A DNA stretch of 64,000 nucleotides from Heterohyrax brucei. Lineage: Eukaryota > Chordata > Mammalia > Hyracoidea > Procaviidae. Under the pieces are notes generated by a model. The model had not been told where the DNA came from. It made no database searches and saw only the letters and a program-made list of their open reading frames with translations. The first letter of the stretch is position 1; each line of letters starts with the position of its first letter. This document shows, piece by piece, positions 43,992 to 56,036 of the stretch. The position numbers and the translations under genes were made by a program. The DNA lies in assembly GCA_028571685.1 (NCBI GenBank), contig CM053146.1:22727431-22791430 (forward strand), given 5' to 3'.

Positions 43992-44481
43992 TGTATTTTA
44001 GTCAGCTAGTGCTGCTTTAACAAAAATACCACAAGCAGATGGCTTTAAAAAGAGAAATTTTATTTGTCACAGTCCATTAAACGATCCGTCCAAATTTAAG
44101 TTGTCAGCTCCGTGGGAAGGCTTTCTGCACTGGCACTGGAGGAAGGCCCTTGTCATCAATCTTTCTGTGGACTAGAAGCTTCCGAGGCACAGGGACCCCA
44201 GTTCTTTCTACAGGATGGGATCAGCGGCAGGCACCACTTACTATCTTGGTGGTATGAGATCCCCAAATGTCTCTGCTAGCTTTTCTCCTTTATATTTCAA
44301 GAGACTGACCTGAGGCCCAAAACAAACGTACACATTGAATGTTGTTCTACCAGCACAACTGCCACCCATCTACCCTCATTAACATCATAGAGTTAGGAGG
44401 AACATCACACTATAGCAGGAATTGTGGCCCAGTCAAATTGCTTCAGATTTTTTAGGGAACACAATTCAATCCATAACAACA
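43992..44481 (-). mobile_element. ERVL-MaLR LTR, full length
   Basis: Antisense LTR from tgtattttagtcagctagtg to aacacaattcaatccataac, 490 bp. Perfect 5-bp target duplication TGGTA at 43,987-43,991 and 44,482-44,486. Confidence 0.92.
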
Positions 44482-45443
44482 TGGTAATTAATACAGACAA
44501 CTTTGCAACAGTAGAGTCAGCAAACAATAATTTACAAAAGGGTACAGGTGTAGAGGGATGTGGGAGGATGTAAGGGAACACACCCAATTACAGATATAGG
44601 TTTGGTTGTAGGTATTTCTACATACATAATTTAAGTGCTGCATGTATATTAATACAGACAATAGAGCACACAAGGGGGTATGGTCATGAAACTTTTGAGA
44701 CACTACCAAATAGTTTGCAGGACAAAGTTCCTAGGCTTGAAGGTGAAGGACCATAGTCTCAGGAGGACATCTACGTCGATTGGCACAGTGTAGTGCATAA
44801 AGACAATGTTCTGCATCCTACTTCAGTGAGTAGAGTCTGGGGCCTTAAATCTTATATCTTGTATATAAGATATAAACATTGGTCTCTTCCCGTATGAAAC
44901 AAAGGAGAGTTAAGAAAACTGAAGACTCAGTGGAAAAATTAGTTCAAGGGCTAATGGGCCACGTGAATCACAGCCTACATGACCCTGAGACCAGAAGAAC
45001 TAGATGGTGACCAGTTACCACTACTGACAGCTCTGACTAGGATCACAACAGAGGCTCCCAAACAGAGCAGAAAAAAATACAGAATGAAAAATAAAATTCA
45101 CAAAAAAAGACCAGACTTACTGGTTTGATAGAGACTAGAGAAACTCACAAAACTGTGGCCCTAGGACATCTTTCTGACTTAGAACTGAAGCCATTCCTGG
45201 AGATCACCTTTCAGTCAAACAACAAATAGTCTCCTAAAATAAGCACTAGCAACCAAAAGAAATGTATTCCTTAGAACAAGCAATTATCTAAGGTCCAAGG
45301 GACATTTGCCCAAAAGCAAAGATGAGAAGGCAATAAGAACCAAAGGAGACTGGAAACCCAGGGAAGAAATGAGGAGAATGTTAACATGCTGTGGGAAATG
45401 CACCCAATGTCATGGAACGTATATTATCCACATACTGTTGAAT

Positions 45444-46415
45444 TGCCAAAAAACCCAAACCCACTGCCATCGATTCTGGTCTGACTCATAGTGATCTTAG
45501 AGGTCAGAGTAGAACTGCCTCATAGAGTTTCCAAGGAGTGTCTGTAAGATTTGAACTGCAGACGTAGGAGAGGAAGAAAAAGCTTTTAGGAGATATCACT
45601 TAAATTTTAGAAGGTCTGGGAGCAGGGCTTGTGAGCCTGTAAGTGAGTGATTGTAAACAGCTGAAAACAGCTGGAATGCATGACATCACACCCCTGAAAA
45701 CGAGAGGTCTGGCCTGCTGAATATGACCTCTGAACCCACACCCAGGCCTACTTACTTTCCTCCTTGAAAGCTGAATTCACTTGAGGAAGTAACCTCTGCT
45801 ATACTGTTTAGATAAGAAGGCACCAGTTTACTCTGTAAGGAACTTCCCAAACCCTATTAGAATCAATGCCTGCTTTCTGCCTGATGCCTAAATTAGGGTT
45901 GAGGAGTCAGATACCAGCTTACCTCCCCTGCATAGAGATCGGTCATGAGATAAGCTCAGTTTCTAAGAAGAAGGTTGAAGTCCCAATGCCCCTCTCTTGT
46001 GCCAGCCCAATATACTCCCTCCTGCCCCCAACAGAAATCCCTGATAAGCCCAGTTTCCAAGGAGGGGGTTGCTTCTTCTCATGTAACTTAATGCTAACTG
46101 CTTATCTAGTGCCTCTTTAAGTATGCTGGACCAGTAGAAATGTAATATGAAAATCTATATACCTGTAACTGCCAATTAAGAGAATACATGGAAATTCCTT
46201 TGGCTGCTGTCTTGGAAAAATGTATAAATAGATGTGTCTGATAATGGAACAGGGTAGGAGGGCAATGCGGCTGTTTTTTGGACTTCAATCCATTCACTGC
46301 ACTGCTAGCTAACAAACAGCCTCTTCCTCTACAAAGAAGATGGTGTTCGAGGCGTTTTCTGCTTATCTTTTCCCTGCTTCAGTAGCACTTAACCGACTAT
46401 GCAACGAGGTTTTCT
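45444..46415 (-). repeat. Afrotherian SINE split by a solo LTR
   Basis: Antisense SINE pieces 45,444-45,567 (acccaaacccactgccatcg to tttgaactgcagac) and 46,382-46,415 (gtagcacttaaccgactatg). SINE target duplication ATACTGTTGAAT occurs at 45,432-45,443 and 46,416-46,427, inside the L1 3' UTR. Confidence 0.93.
45568..46381 (+). mobile_element. Solo ERV LTR nested in a SINE
   Basis: An 814-bp insert splits the SINE, with a 4-bp duplication GTAG at 45,564-45,567 and 46,382-46,385. It ends ...TTCA. A TATA-like gtataaatag lies at 46,221-46,230. Size, a TATA box about 160 bp before the end and a 4-bp duplication suit a class I (gammaretrovirus-like) LTR. There is no internal sequence, so it is the product of LTR-LTR recombination. 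Subfamily not recognised. Confidence 0.75.
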
Positions 46416-46699
46416 ATACTGTTGAATAGGAAACTAATTTGCTCTGTAAGCTTTCACCTAAGGAATGATACTTTTTTTTTTTTAAGTGTCCAGGGATGAC
46501 TTGAAGGCAGCTAAAAACAGCAACCTATGATAAGGGGTCCACAAAAAGTAGGGACTTACTGTTAAGGAACTCCCAGATTAATGTGAAAAAGTGACTTGGA
46601 CTTTGCCCACTCTGGTGGGAAATGCGTGGCTGCAACTTTCTGCGTTTCTCACACCAATGAAGAGAATTAGCCACACACATTGCCACGCAATTGATATAA

Positions 46700-46795
46700 T
46701 GCCATTATCTTCATTTTACAGACGAAAACATTGAAGTTCAGAGAAGTCATAAAACTTACCAAGATCACACAGCAATTTGGAGGCATTGTTGTCCT
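46700..46795 (-). repeat. MIR SINE fragment
   Basis: 'atcttcattttacagacgaa' followed by agaagtcataaaacttacca and gatcacacagcaa is the antisense MIR core. Confidence 0.82.
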
Positions 46796-46929
46796 TTAAG
46801 CTCCAGATCTCATTGTGATGTGATGGACCATGGAATCAGATGACAGAGACTAGTGTGACAATTGCATCTCCTAAATCTGGTTCCGTCCAGAAAGACTTAG
46901 GCTCTTTTGAACCCTAAGAACTGTTTTGG

Positions 46930-47412
46930 TTTCTGACTCCTTCTAGATGTCCATATCCTAATCCCCAGAACCTGTGACTATGTCATTTTATCTGATGAAA
47001 GGGGTACTTCACAGATTTGATTAGATGAAGGACCTTGAGGTGGTGAAATCATTCTGTATTATCTGGGTGGGCCCAATGTAATCACAAGGGCTCTGATAAG
47101 AGGGATGCAAGCGGGAAGTAAGAGTACCAAAGTCAGAGAAATAAGACTGACAACAGGAGCACAGGTTGGTTGGGAGAGGGGTAAGTTTTGAAGACAGAGA
47201 AAGGGGTCAGTAGCCAAGCAATCTAGACATCCTCCCGGAAAAGATGAGAAAACATTGTCCCTAAATCCTGCCAAAGGGACACAACTCTGCTGTCTCTGTG
47301 GCTTTAGCTCATGAGACCCACTGCATATTTCTGACATCCAGAACTGTAAAATCATAAACTCGTGTGGTTTGAAGTCACTAACTTTGTGCTCATTTGTTAC
47401 ACAGTAGGAAAT
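46930..47412 (+). mobile_element. MLT1-type MaLR LTR
   Basis: tatcctaatccccagaacct, ggtgggcccaatgtaatcac, catccagaactgtaaaatc and the end gctcatttgttacacagtag follow the pan-mammalian MLT1 LTR pattern. Confidence 0.83.
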
Positions 47413-48519
47413 GCAGACTTTCCGTACCCAGGAATGTCGTAGTAGCACACCATTTCTACCAGAAGTACCAGGTTAAGCCTTGCAAACTTTGTATTTGGAA
47501 TCCTGAGCAACTACCAGGCTGCCAGCAGCCCCAGGAATTAGACTCAGCCCAGTTGCTCTCACACGAGCACAATGTAAACAAGGTCCTTTTGGAATGACAG
47601 TTTGATTTGTTGATCTGATTAATTGTTTAATCTTGTTAAATTGCATATCTGTATGAGCCTCACATATTCTTTAGAACAAAGTGAATGGAAAAGTAACAGA
47701 GAGAAATAGCTAATAGTGAAGCCAAGCAGTTGGGGAAAGGTTGGGGACCAGCCCTCTCCTCACGTCTCTGACCTTTGGCAAGCACCTGCAGTGTGAATCT
47801 TCCTGGTCGCCAACCAACACTCGGACATCATCCCTATCCCACTCCTGCCATACACGACAGAGCCGTCCTTCGGCATTTGCTCAGCCTAGGCTGTCACAGA
47901 AATACTAACACTGTGTCCCTACCCAAGGAAGTTATAACATTGTTAGAGAGGCCAGAACCTCTCTGAAACAATTAAGGAATATAAAACTATAACAGAAATG
48001 ATACCAGAGGGCAATTAAAAACCACTTCCCTTTTGAAAAATACAAAAACTTTCTTCCAGAAAAAAAAAGGGAAATGACTTTTGATAATGATCTAGGCAGG
48101 AACCTCAGACCCCAAATAAGTGGGAAGTCACCTCTTTGGTCTCCTGGGACACACAGTGCCTGTCCACACTGATCTCATAACTCAAATTAAATCAACCCTT
48201 CTTTCTTAGAGCGGTGCAGACATGGCCCCAGGCTTGGAGTCCTCTGAAGCCCTCAGAGGTTGGGTATTGACTGCACAGAGCAACCAGGTATCTGGTTGAA
48301 CATTTCATTATGCCATCCAGTACTCTAGAGTCAGGAAAAGAAGATGAACTCAAAGGGTCTTCAGTCTTTAAAGGAGCTGGATCCAGACCACAGTATGTCA
48401 CACTCATGTTGGGTTCTTCCCTTCTTCTTGGCCAATGCGGAACATACTTCAGAGCCCTCATGTATTAGTTGGAACCATGGGGACTGGTCTGAGTGTAGAA
48501 GCCTTATCTAATTAAAAGC
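47413..48519. other. Unassigned 1.1-kb stretch
   Basis: No repeat or gene recognised. Frames at 47,775-47,966 and 48,192-48,461 have no domain or splice context that would support them. Confidence 0.3.
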
Positions 48520-48760
48520 CAGTGTGTTCCACATTCCTTTTTGCTGTACTGGAGTGACTCAGGTGTGCTAGAGGATAGAAGCTGGATGAAACGCTCACAG
48601 TCATCACATGCAGGACAGCTATGCTGGGGAGTCAGCCAACTCACACCAGAATTCTATAAGCTAGAAATAAACTTCTATTGGTTTTAAACATTGATCTTTC
48701 AGATTCAATCTGTTACCTCAGCACGACCTAGCCTATCCTGACTCTTCCCAACATGCCAGA
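48520..48760 (+). mobile_element. MaLR-like LTR 3' fragment
   Basis: 'agaaataaacttctattggt' followed by 'cctagcctatcctgactctt' resembles the 3' end of MaLR-type LTRs. The 5' part is not traceable. Confidence 0.45.
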
Positions 48761-49127
48761 GTACTGATGGGGAACAGAGACTTTGAAAAGCGAAGAGCTT
48801 GAATGGAAAATTGTGTCACTTATTTTTAGTAGCTTTTGCATATGGTACTCTTCTGCACCTTCTTTCTCTACCCCTTTGCCGCTCAGTTGTTGAAATATCT
48901 ACCATGGTGGTTTCCCACTGGTCTGTCATTGTAGACATGGGGACTTCACTGATGGCTTTACTTCACAGCCTATTGTGAGCCAGAAAATATCAGGGCCAAA
49001 GGGGGTCTTGTGGTCACCCAGTTCAACATCTTCATGAACTGAATTTAGAGAGTTTGTGACTTAGGAGGTAATGAGACATGTGCAACATCACAAAACACCT
49101 AGATGATAACACTGATACCCAGGTTTC

Positions 49128-49191
49128 CTGGCTTCAAGGCTGACCTTTTCATTAGCAGCCAAGCACTTAACCACTGTACCACCAGGGTTTC
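49128..49191 (-). repeat. Afrotherian SINE, head fragment
   Basis: tgaccttttcattagcagcc, taaccactgtaccaccaggg, tttc. Confidence 0.85.
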
Positions 49192-49317
49192 TAATTAGAG
49201 CATTTAGACTCATGAAATCATGTGTTTACCTGTACATTCGTGTTTGTTAAGAGACATAAGCCACAAGGTTATGTTATTGCCCTGCAGGATGTTAGCCAGT
49301 TTTAAACTAACCGAGCA

Positions 49318-49424
49318 ATCCTTCCTTCCTTCCCTACTTCCTTCCTTCCTTCTCTCCTTCCCTCTTTTTTCTTCTTTCTCTCTCTCTGTCCTTCCCTCTC
49401 TTCCTTCCTTTCTTTCACTGTTCT
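49318..49424. repeat. TTCC/CT-rich microsatellite
   Basis: Imperfect (ttcc)n and (ct)n pyrimidine tract of about 107 bp. Confidence 0.95.
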
Positions 49425-50243
49425 TATGGACTATGTAAATTTGAGTTCCTCAAATCCTCAAATTTGTGCTGTATATAAATTTTAATTCTTCAAAACTGGA
49501 TCCGTTTTTACTATCTTACTGGCTCTTATTCATTAAAAAGTTGAACAAAACCTTTGACACAAGTTCATTTTTTATTTGTAATGAAAATCATGGTGGTGTT
49601 AACTTTGTGGAAAATATATGTTGAGGGAAGTTGTATATTCAAGGTAAGTGTCTACTGTTTTCAACTTTCAACCTCCAGCACATGACAAGGTGTCTGACAA
49701 CTTGGAACTTACAAATGTCTCCTCCATGAATGAATGAATCAGTGCCTATTCATTAGGATGACAGATTTAGGTTTTACCAAAACTTTCCATGTCTAGACTC
49801 AAGAGAGAAGCTTTCAGTGTACAATCTCAGAGATCCTGTCTAGGGAACGTTTGGGCTTTTATAAGCCTTGTCTGATCTTCCTCATAGGTACCAACTCTAC
49901 CTTCACACAGAAGCCTGGTACTTCTATGCTAATCCAACACCAAGTCCAAGTTTGTCTCTTGGAGTCTCTGGCCCCTGGAGACACACTTTCAGCCCAGAGA
50001 CAAAACTTGGGAGAAGTATATTCCTATGAGGTCCCCTTTGGCAGACTGAACCATGAAATCATTCCAAAGCAGTTAAGAACAAGAGACCTATAATTTCACT
50101 CACTCTTCCCCGCTTCTTGTATTCCATCAGTTTAGCTGATCTCTACTGGTAGGTTAGGCCCTGATGGCCATCTGGGAGCCGGGAAACCTTGCCTGTTCCT
50201 CTCTTACCTACTCAGTTTACTGCCCTCTACCTAAGTCTCCATG

Positions 50244-50418
50244 GAATCCTTGGGTATCTCAAATTGTTAAGTGCTTAGCTGCTAACCAAAAGATCGAAGA
50301 TTTAAATCCACCAAGAGGGGCCACCAAAATGTCACAGCCATTGAAAATCTTGTGGAGCACAGTTCTGCTCTGAAACCCATGGTTTCACCATTAGTCACAT
50401 TGACTGGATGACAACTTT
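50244..50418 (+). repeat. Afrotherian SINE
   Basis: 'caaattgttaagtgcttagc', 'tgctaaccaaaagatcgaag', tail cacattgactggatgacaac. Confidence 0.83.
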
Positions 50419-51627
50419 TAACCCAAGATGCCAGTCCTCCATGAGAAAAAATTATAATAGTGTTGTTCTCAGAAATCTGGATTCTCCTTTTCTCCTGGAA
50501 GGCACTGCTAGGGCCTCAAAAACTAAAGACAAGTTGGCATTGCACTCCAATAAGCCGACACTTATCCACAGAAGGCCCAGCAGCGTTTCTTCAAAAGAGC
50601 AGTCCTTCTGTGGTCCAGGGACTTCATTTGAGCTGAAGGAGACCATTAGCTTTGCCTGTCATTTCTTTATCCTTACTGGCAGCAGCCTTGTATTTGTCAT
50701 TCAGCACCAGGCTTAGGATGGAACTGAGTGGATTGGAACTAAAGTAGCTGATTTATATTCAGAGTAGAGTTTAAATTAACTGTACAGAAGTCAAATCTAG
50801 CATTGCTCCTATTTACTTTTTCTGAACAGTGCTGAAGACTTACACTTTGGTCCTTCAAAATTCCTGATGGGCCACGTACCAATTAAAGATGATTGTTTTT
50901 GCTTGTCCACTGCTTCTGAGAGCTGACGCAAGGATGATTCAGGAGAAATCTTGATGTCCTTCAGGTGGTTGAGTGCAAGTGACACTGTGGGAAATAGAGC
51001 TGCTCCAGGCTTGTAAACTTTTGTGTAGGGCTTCCACAGCTCTCCAGGTCCCCTTGCCCAGCTAGGTCTTCACAAGATAACAGGCCTTCCGAAGGACTTC
51101 TATTTGGATCAGTGATTTGTAGTGGAGAGAAAACTGTTGGAGTGTGGACACTGTAGATGAAATAGGACTGACCTATTTGCACCAAGTTATGATAATGTTG
51201 AAGCTATGTGAGGGCTATGTGAGGGTGAATCACTATACCATTTTCTCCACTTTTCAATATGCTTGAAAGTTTTCGTAAGTAAAAGGTATGGCTGTTGTTT
51301 TTAAGTGGGAGAAAGTTTCTGTGGAGCAGAGAAATGACAGAAGTAGGAGAGGAGGGATTTCCAAAGCTTACTCTCAGAAAAGTGCCCCAAACCCTGACAG
51401 GTCCCACTGCTTCCCTTTGCCTGCCTCTGGGATAATAATCCACGCAGCTGATGTTGAGGAGCAAACTGCTTGGCCGGGGAGATGTCTGCGTGACCGACAC
51501 TCTTAGTGGCCTAGCCTGCAGTCACCCCTCCACCCCTTTTGTCCTTGCTGCAAAACTTCACTGTGTTCAGAAATGGTTTGACAGACGTAGACCCACATCC
51601 TAGAAATGAATCATACTGGTTATTATG
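50419..51627. other. Mostly unassigned; old L1 3' scrap near 51,220-51,285
   Basis: The 102-codon frame at 50,408-50,716 shows no domain. At 51,220-51,285, gtgaatcactataccatttt and tatgcttgaaagttttcgta resemble the extreme 3' end of an old L1. Otherwise nothing recognised. Confidence 0.35.
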
Positions 51628-52328
51628 AGCTGAATTGTGTCCCCCTAAAAGGTATGTTCAAGGCCTAGTTCCTAGCACTTGTGAATGTGAACTTGTTTGG
51701 AAATTGCTTCTTGGCAGATACAATCAGTTCTCTTGGAGTCGTACTGGAGAAGAGTGGACCCTAATCCAGAGGTGTAGCAAAAGGGGAAAGGTCAGGGAGG
51801 GGACTTGCCCTGGGGCACACATCTGATGGGGTTCTAGACAAGGTGGGAAATGCATTCTGAGGTACCACAAACGTGAAAAATGCCTTGCTGAAAGGGAAGC
51901 ATTTCTGTTAATATGTCATCTCTATCAGATTCCATTCATCTTGAAAGTGGGGAGGCATGCAATTTAGAGAGTGCCCTGGGTACTCACATGGGGGAAAGGG
52001 CACAAAGTAGAGATTAGTCCTGGGAGCTCCTTCCCTTTTCCTACACCTTTGACCCAGTCCAAACTGACTGGTGTCCTTATTAGGAGAAGAAAAGAGATAC
52101 ACAAAAAAGACACACAGAGGGAAGACAGTCATGTGAAGACTGAGGCAGCCCCTAGAAGCTGCAGAGGCAGGAAAGGGGCCACCAGAAAGCTGGGAGAGCC
52201 TTTGGAGAAAGTGCGGCCTTGCCAACATCCTGAGTTTAGACTTCTAGCTGTGAGAGAATGACTTTCTGTTGTTTTTAGCCACCCAGTTTGTGGTGTTTTG
52301 CTATTGTTGACCTAGGAAACAAATACAG
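51628..52328 (+). mobile_element. MLT1-type MaLR LTR split by a MITE
   Basis: Start tgagctgaattgtgtccccc; 'gtggaccctaatcc' at 51,754-51,767; resumption at 52,060 with actgactggtgtccttatta; cttctagctgtgagagaatg; end ttagccacccagtttgtggt and aaatacag. The MLT1 sequence is continuous if 51,767-52,051 is removed. Confidence 0.88.
51767..52051. mobile_element. hAT-like MITE inside an MLT1 LTR
   Basis: 285 bp with imperfect 19-bp terminal inverted repeats: CAGAGGTGTAGCAAAAGGG at the left, and CAAAGGTGTAGGAAAAGGG as the reverse complement of the right end. Subterminal gccctggg motifs are also inverted. Flanks ACCCTAATC (51,758-51,766) and ACCCAGTC (52,052-52,059) look like an 8-bp target duplication with one indel and one change. 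CAG-type ends and an 8-bp duplication fit hAT. No coding capacity. Confidence 0.72.
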
Positions 52329-52479
52329 GAGTGGTTGGTTGAGGGACGGTCATGTGACAGTTCTGACCAATAACACGCAAGCAAAAATCTTTGCGTGGAG
52401 GTGTAAGACTACAGGGACAGGTTTTCCTCTTTGATAAAAAACACAGAGTTGCTGCCTTTCCTTTGTGCTGTTGAATGCT

Positions 52480-53090
52480 CTCGTTTCCTTTCACTGACTG
52501 GGCCTCCTTTGTCTCTCTAATCTTACTGCCTACAAGTCTCCTCTGTCGCCACCTCCTCAGCCACCCTACCCTCCTGCTTCAGGAACTTTGCACTTGCTCC
52601 TCCAAACTGCTGCTGAGCACAGGAAGTTTTGCAGCTTGTTCCGTCTGCCTGGGACGCTCTTCCTCCAGATGTTCCCCGGCTCCTTCTTTTATGTCTATCA
52701 GATCTTTTCTCAGATGTCAGCTGCTCAAGAAGACCTTTCTGTGTCACCATTAAGAACTGACCATAGCTTTTCTACTTCTTCTGTTTTTCATTTTCACCGT
52801 AACACGTACCACTGTCTAACATACTATGTACTTTTCTTACTTGTTTTCTGCTCCCTCCCCGCAGGAATGGATGCTCCCAGCAGAACTCTGTTTTATTCAT
52901 TGCTGTGACCTGAAGGTAGTAGTTAAGTGCTAGGTTTGCTAACCAAAAGGCGCACAGTTTGAATCTGCCAGGTGCTGCTATGAGTCAGAATTGACTCAGT
53001 GGCACTGGGTTTGGCTCTTGGGTTGGTGACCTGCAGCTCCTAGAAAAATGATTGACACAGGGTAACAGTACATCTTTGTTGAATAAATGG
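52480..53090 (+). mobile_element. L2 LINE 3' end, with SINE insertion
   Basis: ccaccctaccctcctgcttc, tcagatgtcagctgctcaag, agacctttctgtgtcacc, and 'tttgttgaataaatgggatg' at the end match the L2 3' region. The SINE 52,907-53,015 sits near its end. Confidence 0.82.
52907..53015 (+). repeat. Afrotherian SINE, internally deleted
   Basis: Head 'gtagtagttaagtgctaggt' joined to tail tatgagtcagaattgactca. Confidence 0.82.
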
Positions 53091-53312
53091 GATGGCTATA
53101 TTTGGAGCTTCAGCAGCCACATTGTGACTTTGACGAGAAGTGAATCACAGAGAAACACAACCACAGGCCTGTTGTTAGTGAGCTGCTAAGTTAACAACTC
53201 TACCTGCTGATTTATAGTTGTAGCAGTGCCCTAAGAGTTTAAGACACAGTTAGTTGACACAGGTTTTTACTCTCAGCTGATATATTGATAAATGATAGGC
53301 CTCTCAAAGCTG

Positions 53313-53694
53313 CCGAATTAGTTTCCAATGGCTGCCATAACAAAGTGCCACAAACTAGCAAGTAGCCCAAATTCAGGGTGTCAGCGGGGCCATGTTCTCT
53401 CTGAAGGCTCCAGAGGAAGTTGTGTTTCACTCTCCATACTTCTGGTAGCACCAAGCACTCCTTGTCTTCTAGCTAAAGCATAGCTCAGTTGTAACACAGT
53501 TGTCTTCCCTGTGTGTTTGCATCTCTTTTATAGGATACCACCCAGACTGGATTACAGCCCACCCAGTATGGTCTCATGTCAGGTGAAAACATCTTCAGAG
53601 AGCTTCTTTCCAAACAGGGTAACTTTCACAGTTCCTGGGGTGGGGATCAGGATTTCAACATTGATTTCAGTGTGACACAGTTCAATCCATGACA
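53313..53694 (-). mobile_element. MLT1-type MaLR LTR
   Basis: Antisense: attagtttccaatggctgcc, agggtgtcagcggggccatg, 'tctgaaggctccagaggaag', ccaaacagggtaactttcac, cagttcaatccatgaca. Good full-length alignment by eye to the pan-mammalian MLT1 family. Confidence 0.87.
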
Positions 53695-54329
53695 GCTGTC
53701 TGGGGTGGGAATCAAAGGAGGCTTTGTAATTCTACCCCAGGAGGAGTAAGGCTTGGGCCCTCCAAGAGAGGGATGTGGAATGCAGCATCTACAGGGCTGT
53801 GGAATAATGCCTGGAGCAGCATTAGCTGAGCAGCCTAGTCCTTAGCTGCTCCTGGGACACTCAGGGTCTCTGGGTTTCCAGCAACACAGTGGGCATTAGG
53901 ATACCACCTTTCATTATGTATCTCAAGTCTAGAACTTTAAAAGGATTTCTGGCCTTGGCATGCAAGGAAGTCACCTGTCTGTTAGCATGTCCGTTGTGTA
54001 AAGGAAGTGTGCTCTTGGGCTGGGTCCCCTTTAGGCTTTAGGCATGCAGTTCTGACAGCATGACTGGGGCCACACCCAGGACTCTTGTTTTCTCTGTTGA
54101 CGTCCCTTCTTCCTCCGTGTACTAGCTCCAGAATCCGCTGTCAACCCTGTGAGGGCCAGGGAGTTAACACCACTTCCCTCTCACACAAGCAGAAGTGAGG
54201 AGTTGACCATTAATTACACGGTTATTTGCATTTGCTAGACATACCACTTTCCGTGGCTGGGACTCTGGGATAACCAGAAACGAGCCTGGGAACACGTGGT
54301 CCTATCTGGGCTCCACACAGTAACCAGCG
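53695..54329. other. Unassigned 0.6-kb stretch
   Basis: No repeat family or coding exon recognised. Confidence 0.3.
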
Positions 54330-54890
54330 GGTTCTTCCAGAGTGCAAACCACACCGTGTGATTTCTCTGTTCAAGAACCCTCCATGGATTTTCATTGCTC
54401 TGAAAATAAAATCCAGATTCCTTAGCAAGACCCACAGCTTCTCACTGGGTCTGGTCCCCACTTCCTTTCAGACTCCCTTCATATCCTCCCTAGCTTGTCT
54501 AGCTGCAGACTCTTCCGAGTTCCTACCCCTGGGCCTTTGCAACTACGTTTCTTCACTGGTACACTCTTCCCCATCTTCTCACCTGCCTGGCTTATGCTCA
54601 GGCAGTTATGCTTCACTCACGTGTCTCTCTCTTTAAGAAATCTCTCCTGACCTTTGTTCTTGAAGAGGCAGGTGCTGGGCAGGTGCAGGTGCTACATGCC
54701 TCACCTCGGGTATTGCACTCACAGAACATATCACAGTCTGCAATCATGTTGCCTACCTAGATGTGAACTTATTTCCTGGACTCTCCAGAAGGCCAGAGTT
54801 CTTCATCCGTTCTGTCTCGACTGTAGCTGCGAGGAGCGCCCAGTTCTGTAGGCATTTAATCCTGCTTGGAACGACAGAATGATTGATTGT
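54330..54890 (+). mobile_element. L2 LINE 3' fragment
   Basis: 'tgctctgaaaataaaatcca' followed by cctgggcctttgcaactacg and tttaagaaatctctcctgac follows L2. Open frames over it (54,222-54,636) are by-products. Confidence 0.8.
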
Positions 54891-55420
54891 ACCTCTTCAT
54901 TTCTCCACAGTCAGGTGGCAGGCCCAGCAGGACACTAATCTAACCGCCCTGTGGTGTCCTGGACCAACAGTAGTGTCATGACCACCACAAGACGTGCTGC
55001 AGTGCAGTTCTGGAAGAAGCATACAGACTGAACTGACCTCTGCCAGCAGAAAGAGAAATGGTTAATGGAAAGAGGAGGATGTTTCTTCTGATACCAAATT
55101 TTGAGTGTTCCCAATGTCCTCAAACATGCAGTTTCTCTTAATAGTTCCAATCTGAGTCTGTCATTCTTGTCTTAAATCTAGTTATAATTTCAGCTGTCAC
55201 TTTATTTCCCAAAGTGAAAGCAGTAAATAAGACTTTAAAGAGTCCATCAGCAAGTGCTGTTGCTCAAACAGGAGTTGGAGGAGCTGTGAATATTGTACTG
55301 AGACATAAATATACTGAGTCTAAAAATCCGAATCTTATACCCTACGTGGCTGAGAAGCCGGGTCTTGGTGGGCTCATCCACACGTGAGAACAGTATTAGT
55401 GCCTCCTAGGACCACCGGGA

Positions 55421-55576
55421 GTCCCAGCAGCACACGGTGGTTAAGAGCTCAGCAGCTAACCAGAAGACAGGCAGTTTGAAATGACCAGCCACAACTTGGA
55501 AACCTCACGGAAAAGTTCTACTCCCTCTGACAGAGTTGCTATGAGTCAGAACTGACTTGATGACAAAGGATTTGAT
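55421..55576 (+). repeat. Afrotherian SINE
   Basis: cacggtggttaagagctcag, 'gagttgctatgagtcagaac', tgacttgatgac. Confidence 0.9.
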
Positions 55577-56036
55577 TGCTCATTGAGAGCACCTAAACTA
55601 TATGCTTAGTAGTCGAGAGGAAACCATTTGTGCCCAAACTTGGAGTGACTTTACATTCAGACATTTTGTACAGGAGATAATAAATGTCTGTTACTATAAG
55701 CTGTTTGCTGGTGGATTTTCTTTAATCTGTAGCTGAAAGCATCTTAACTATATCAGCTAGGATAAATGAGGTGATACATTATGACAAAGGACCACTGTAG
55801 TTCAGGGGCCTGTTTTGAGCTAACTTCTCACTCAGGCAATGTGCCTTTGGGAGCAGGCAGGAGGCTCTTTTCTCATAGTCACTCAGGGTACCAGCACTGG
55901 CAAGTGAGAAGAGGGCCTTGTGTGTCGCACACTAGCTCTGAAGGATTCTTTTGCCTTGAGTGCCGCCCAGCATCTGGGCTCACATTTCATTGTTTAGAAC
56001 AACTCACACAGTTAATGCATCACTTCAAAAGAGGCT
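55577..56036. other. Unassigned 0.46-kb stretch
   Basis: Nothing recognised. The frame 55,781-56,110 runs into the following SINE and is not credible. Confidence 0.3.

Larger units (their letters stand above)
40082..46475 (+). mobile_element. L1 LINE, 5'-truncated, with several nested insertions
   Basis: The plus-strand L1 starts in the ORF2 linker and runs through RT, C-terminus and 3' UTR, ending at 46,428-46,475 with aaactaatttgctctgtaag and a terminus like 61,440-61,490. Frames are badly broken. Recognisable pieces are the SLFADD-type catalytic motif encoded at 41,878-41,898 and post-RT sequence in 42,034-42,300. Insertions within it are SINE 40,767-40,928, LTR 41,110-41,550, SINE 43,825-43,988, LTR 43,992-44,481, and SINE 45,444-46,415 carrying a solo LTR. 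An A20-type run at 41,812-41,831 interrupts the RT. A short inverted repeat (ATCTTATA, 44,849 and 44,864) lies in the 3' UTR. Confidence 0.87.

Noticed and set aside
44849..44871. Short inverted repeat (ATCTTATA arms) as a terminator or operator
   Set aside because: It lies in a mammalian L1 3' UTR; an 8-bp AT-rich hairpin is expected by chance.
52475..52908. Overlapping 75-106 codon frames as a secreted protein
   Set aside because: The sequence is the 3' end of an L2 LINE.
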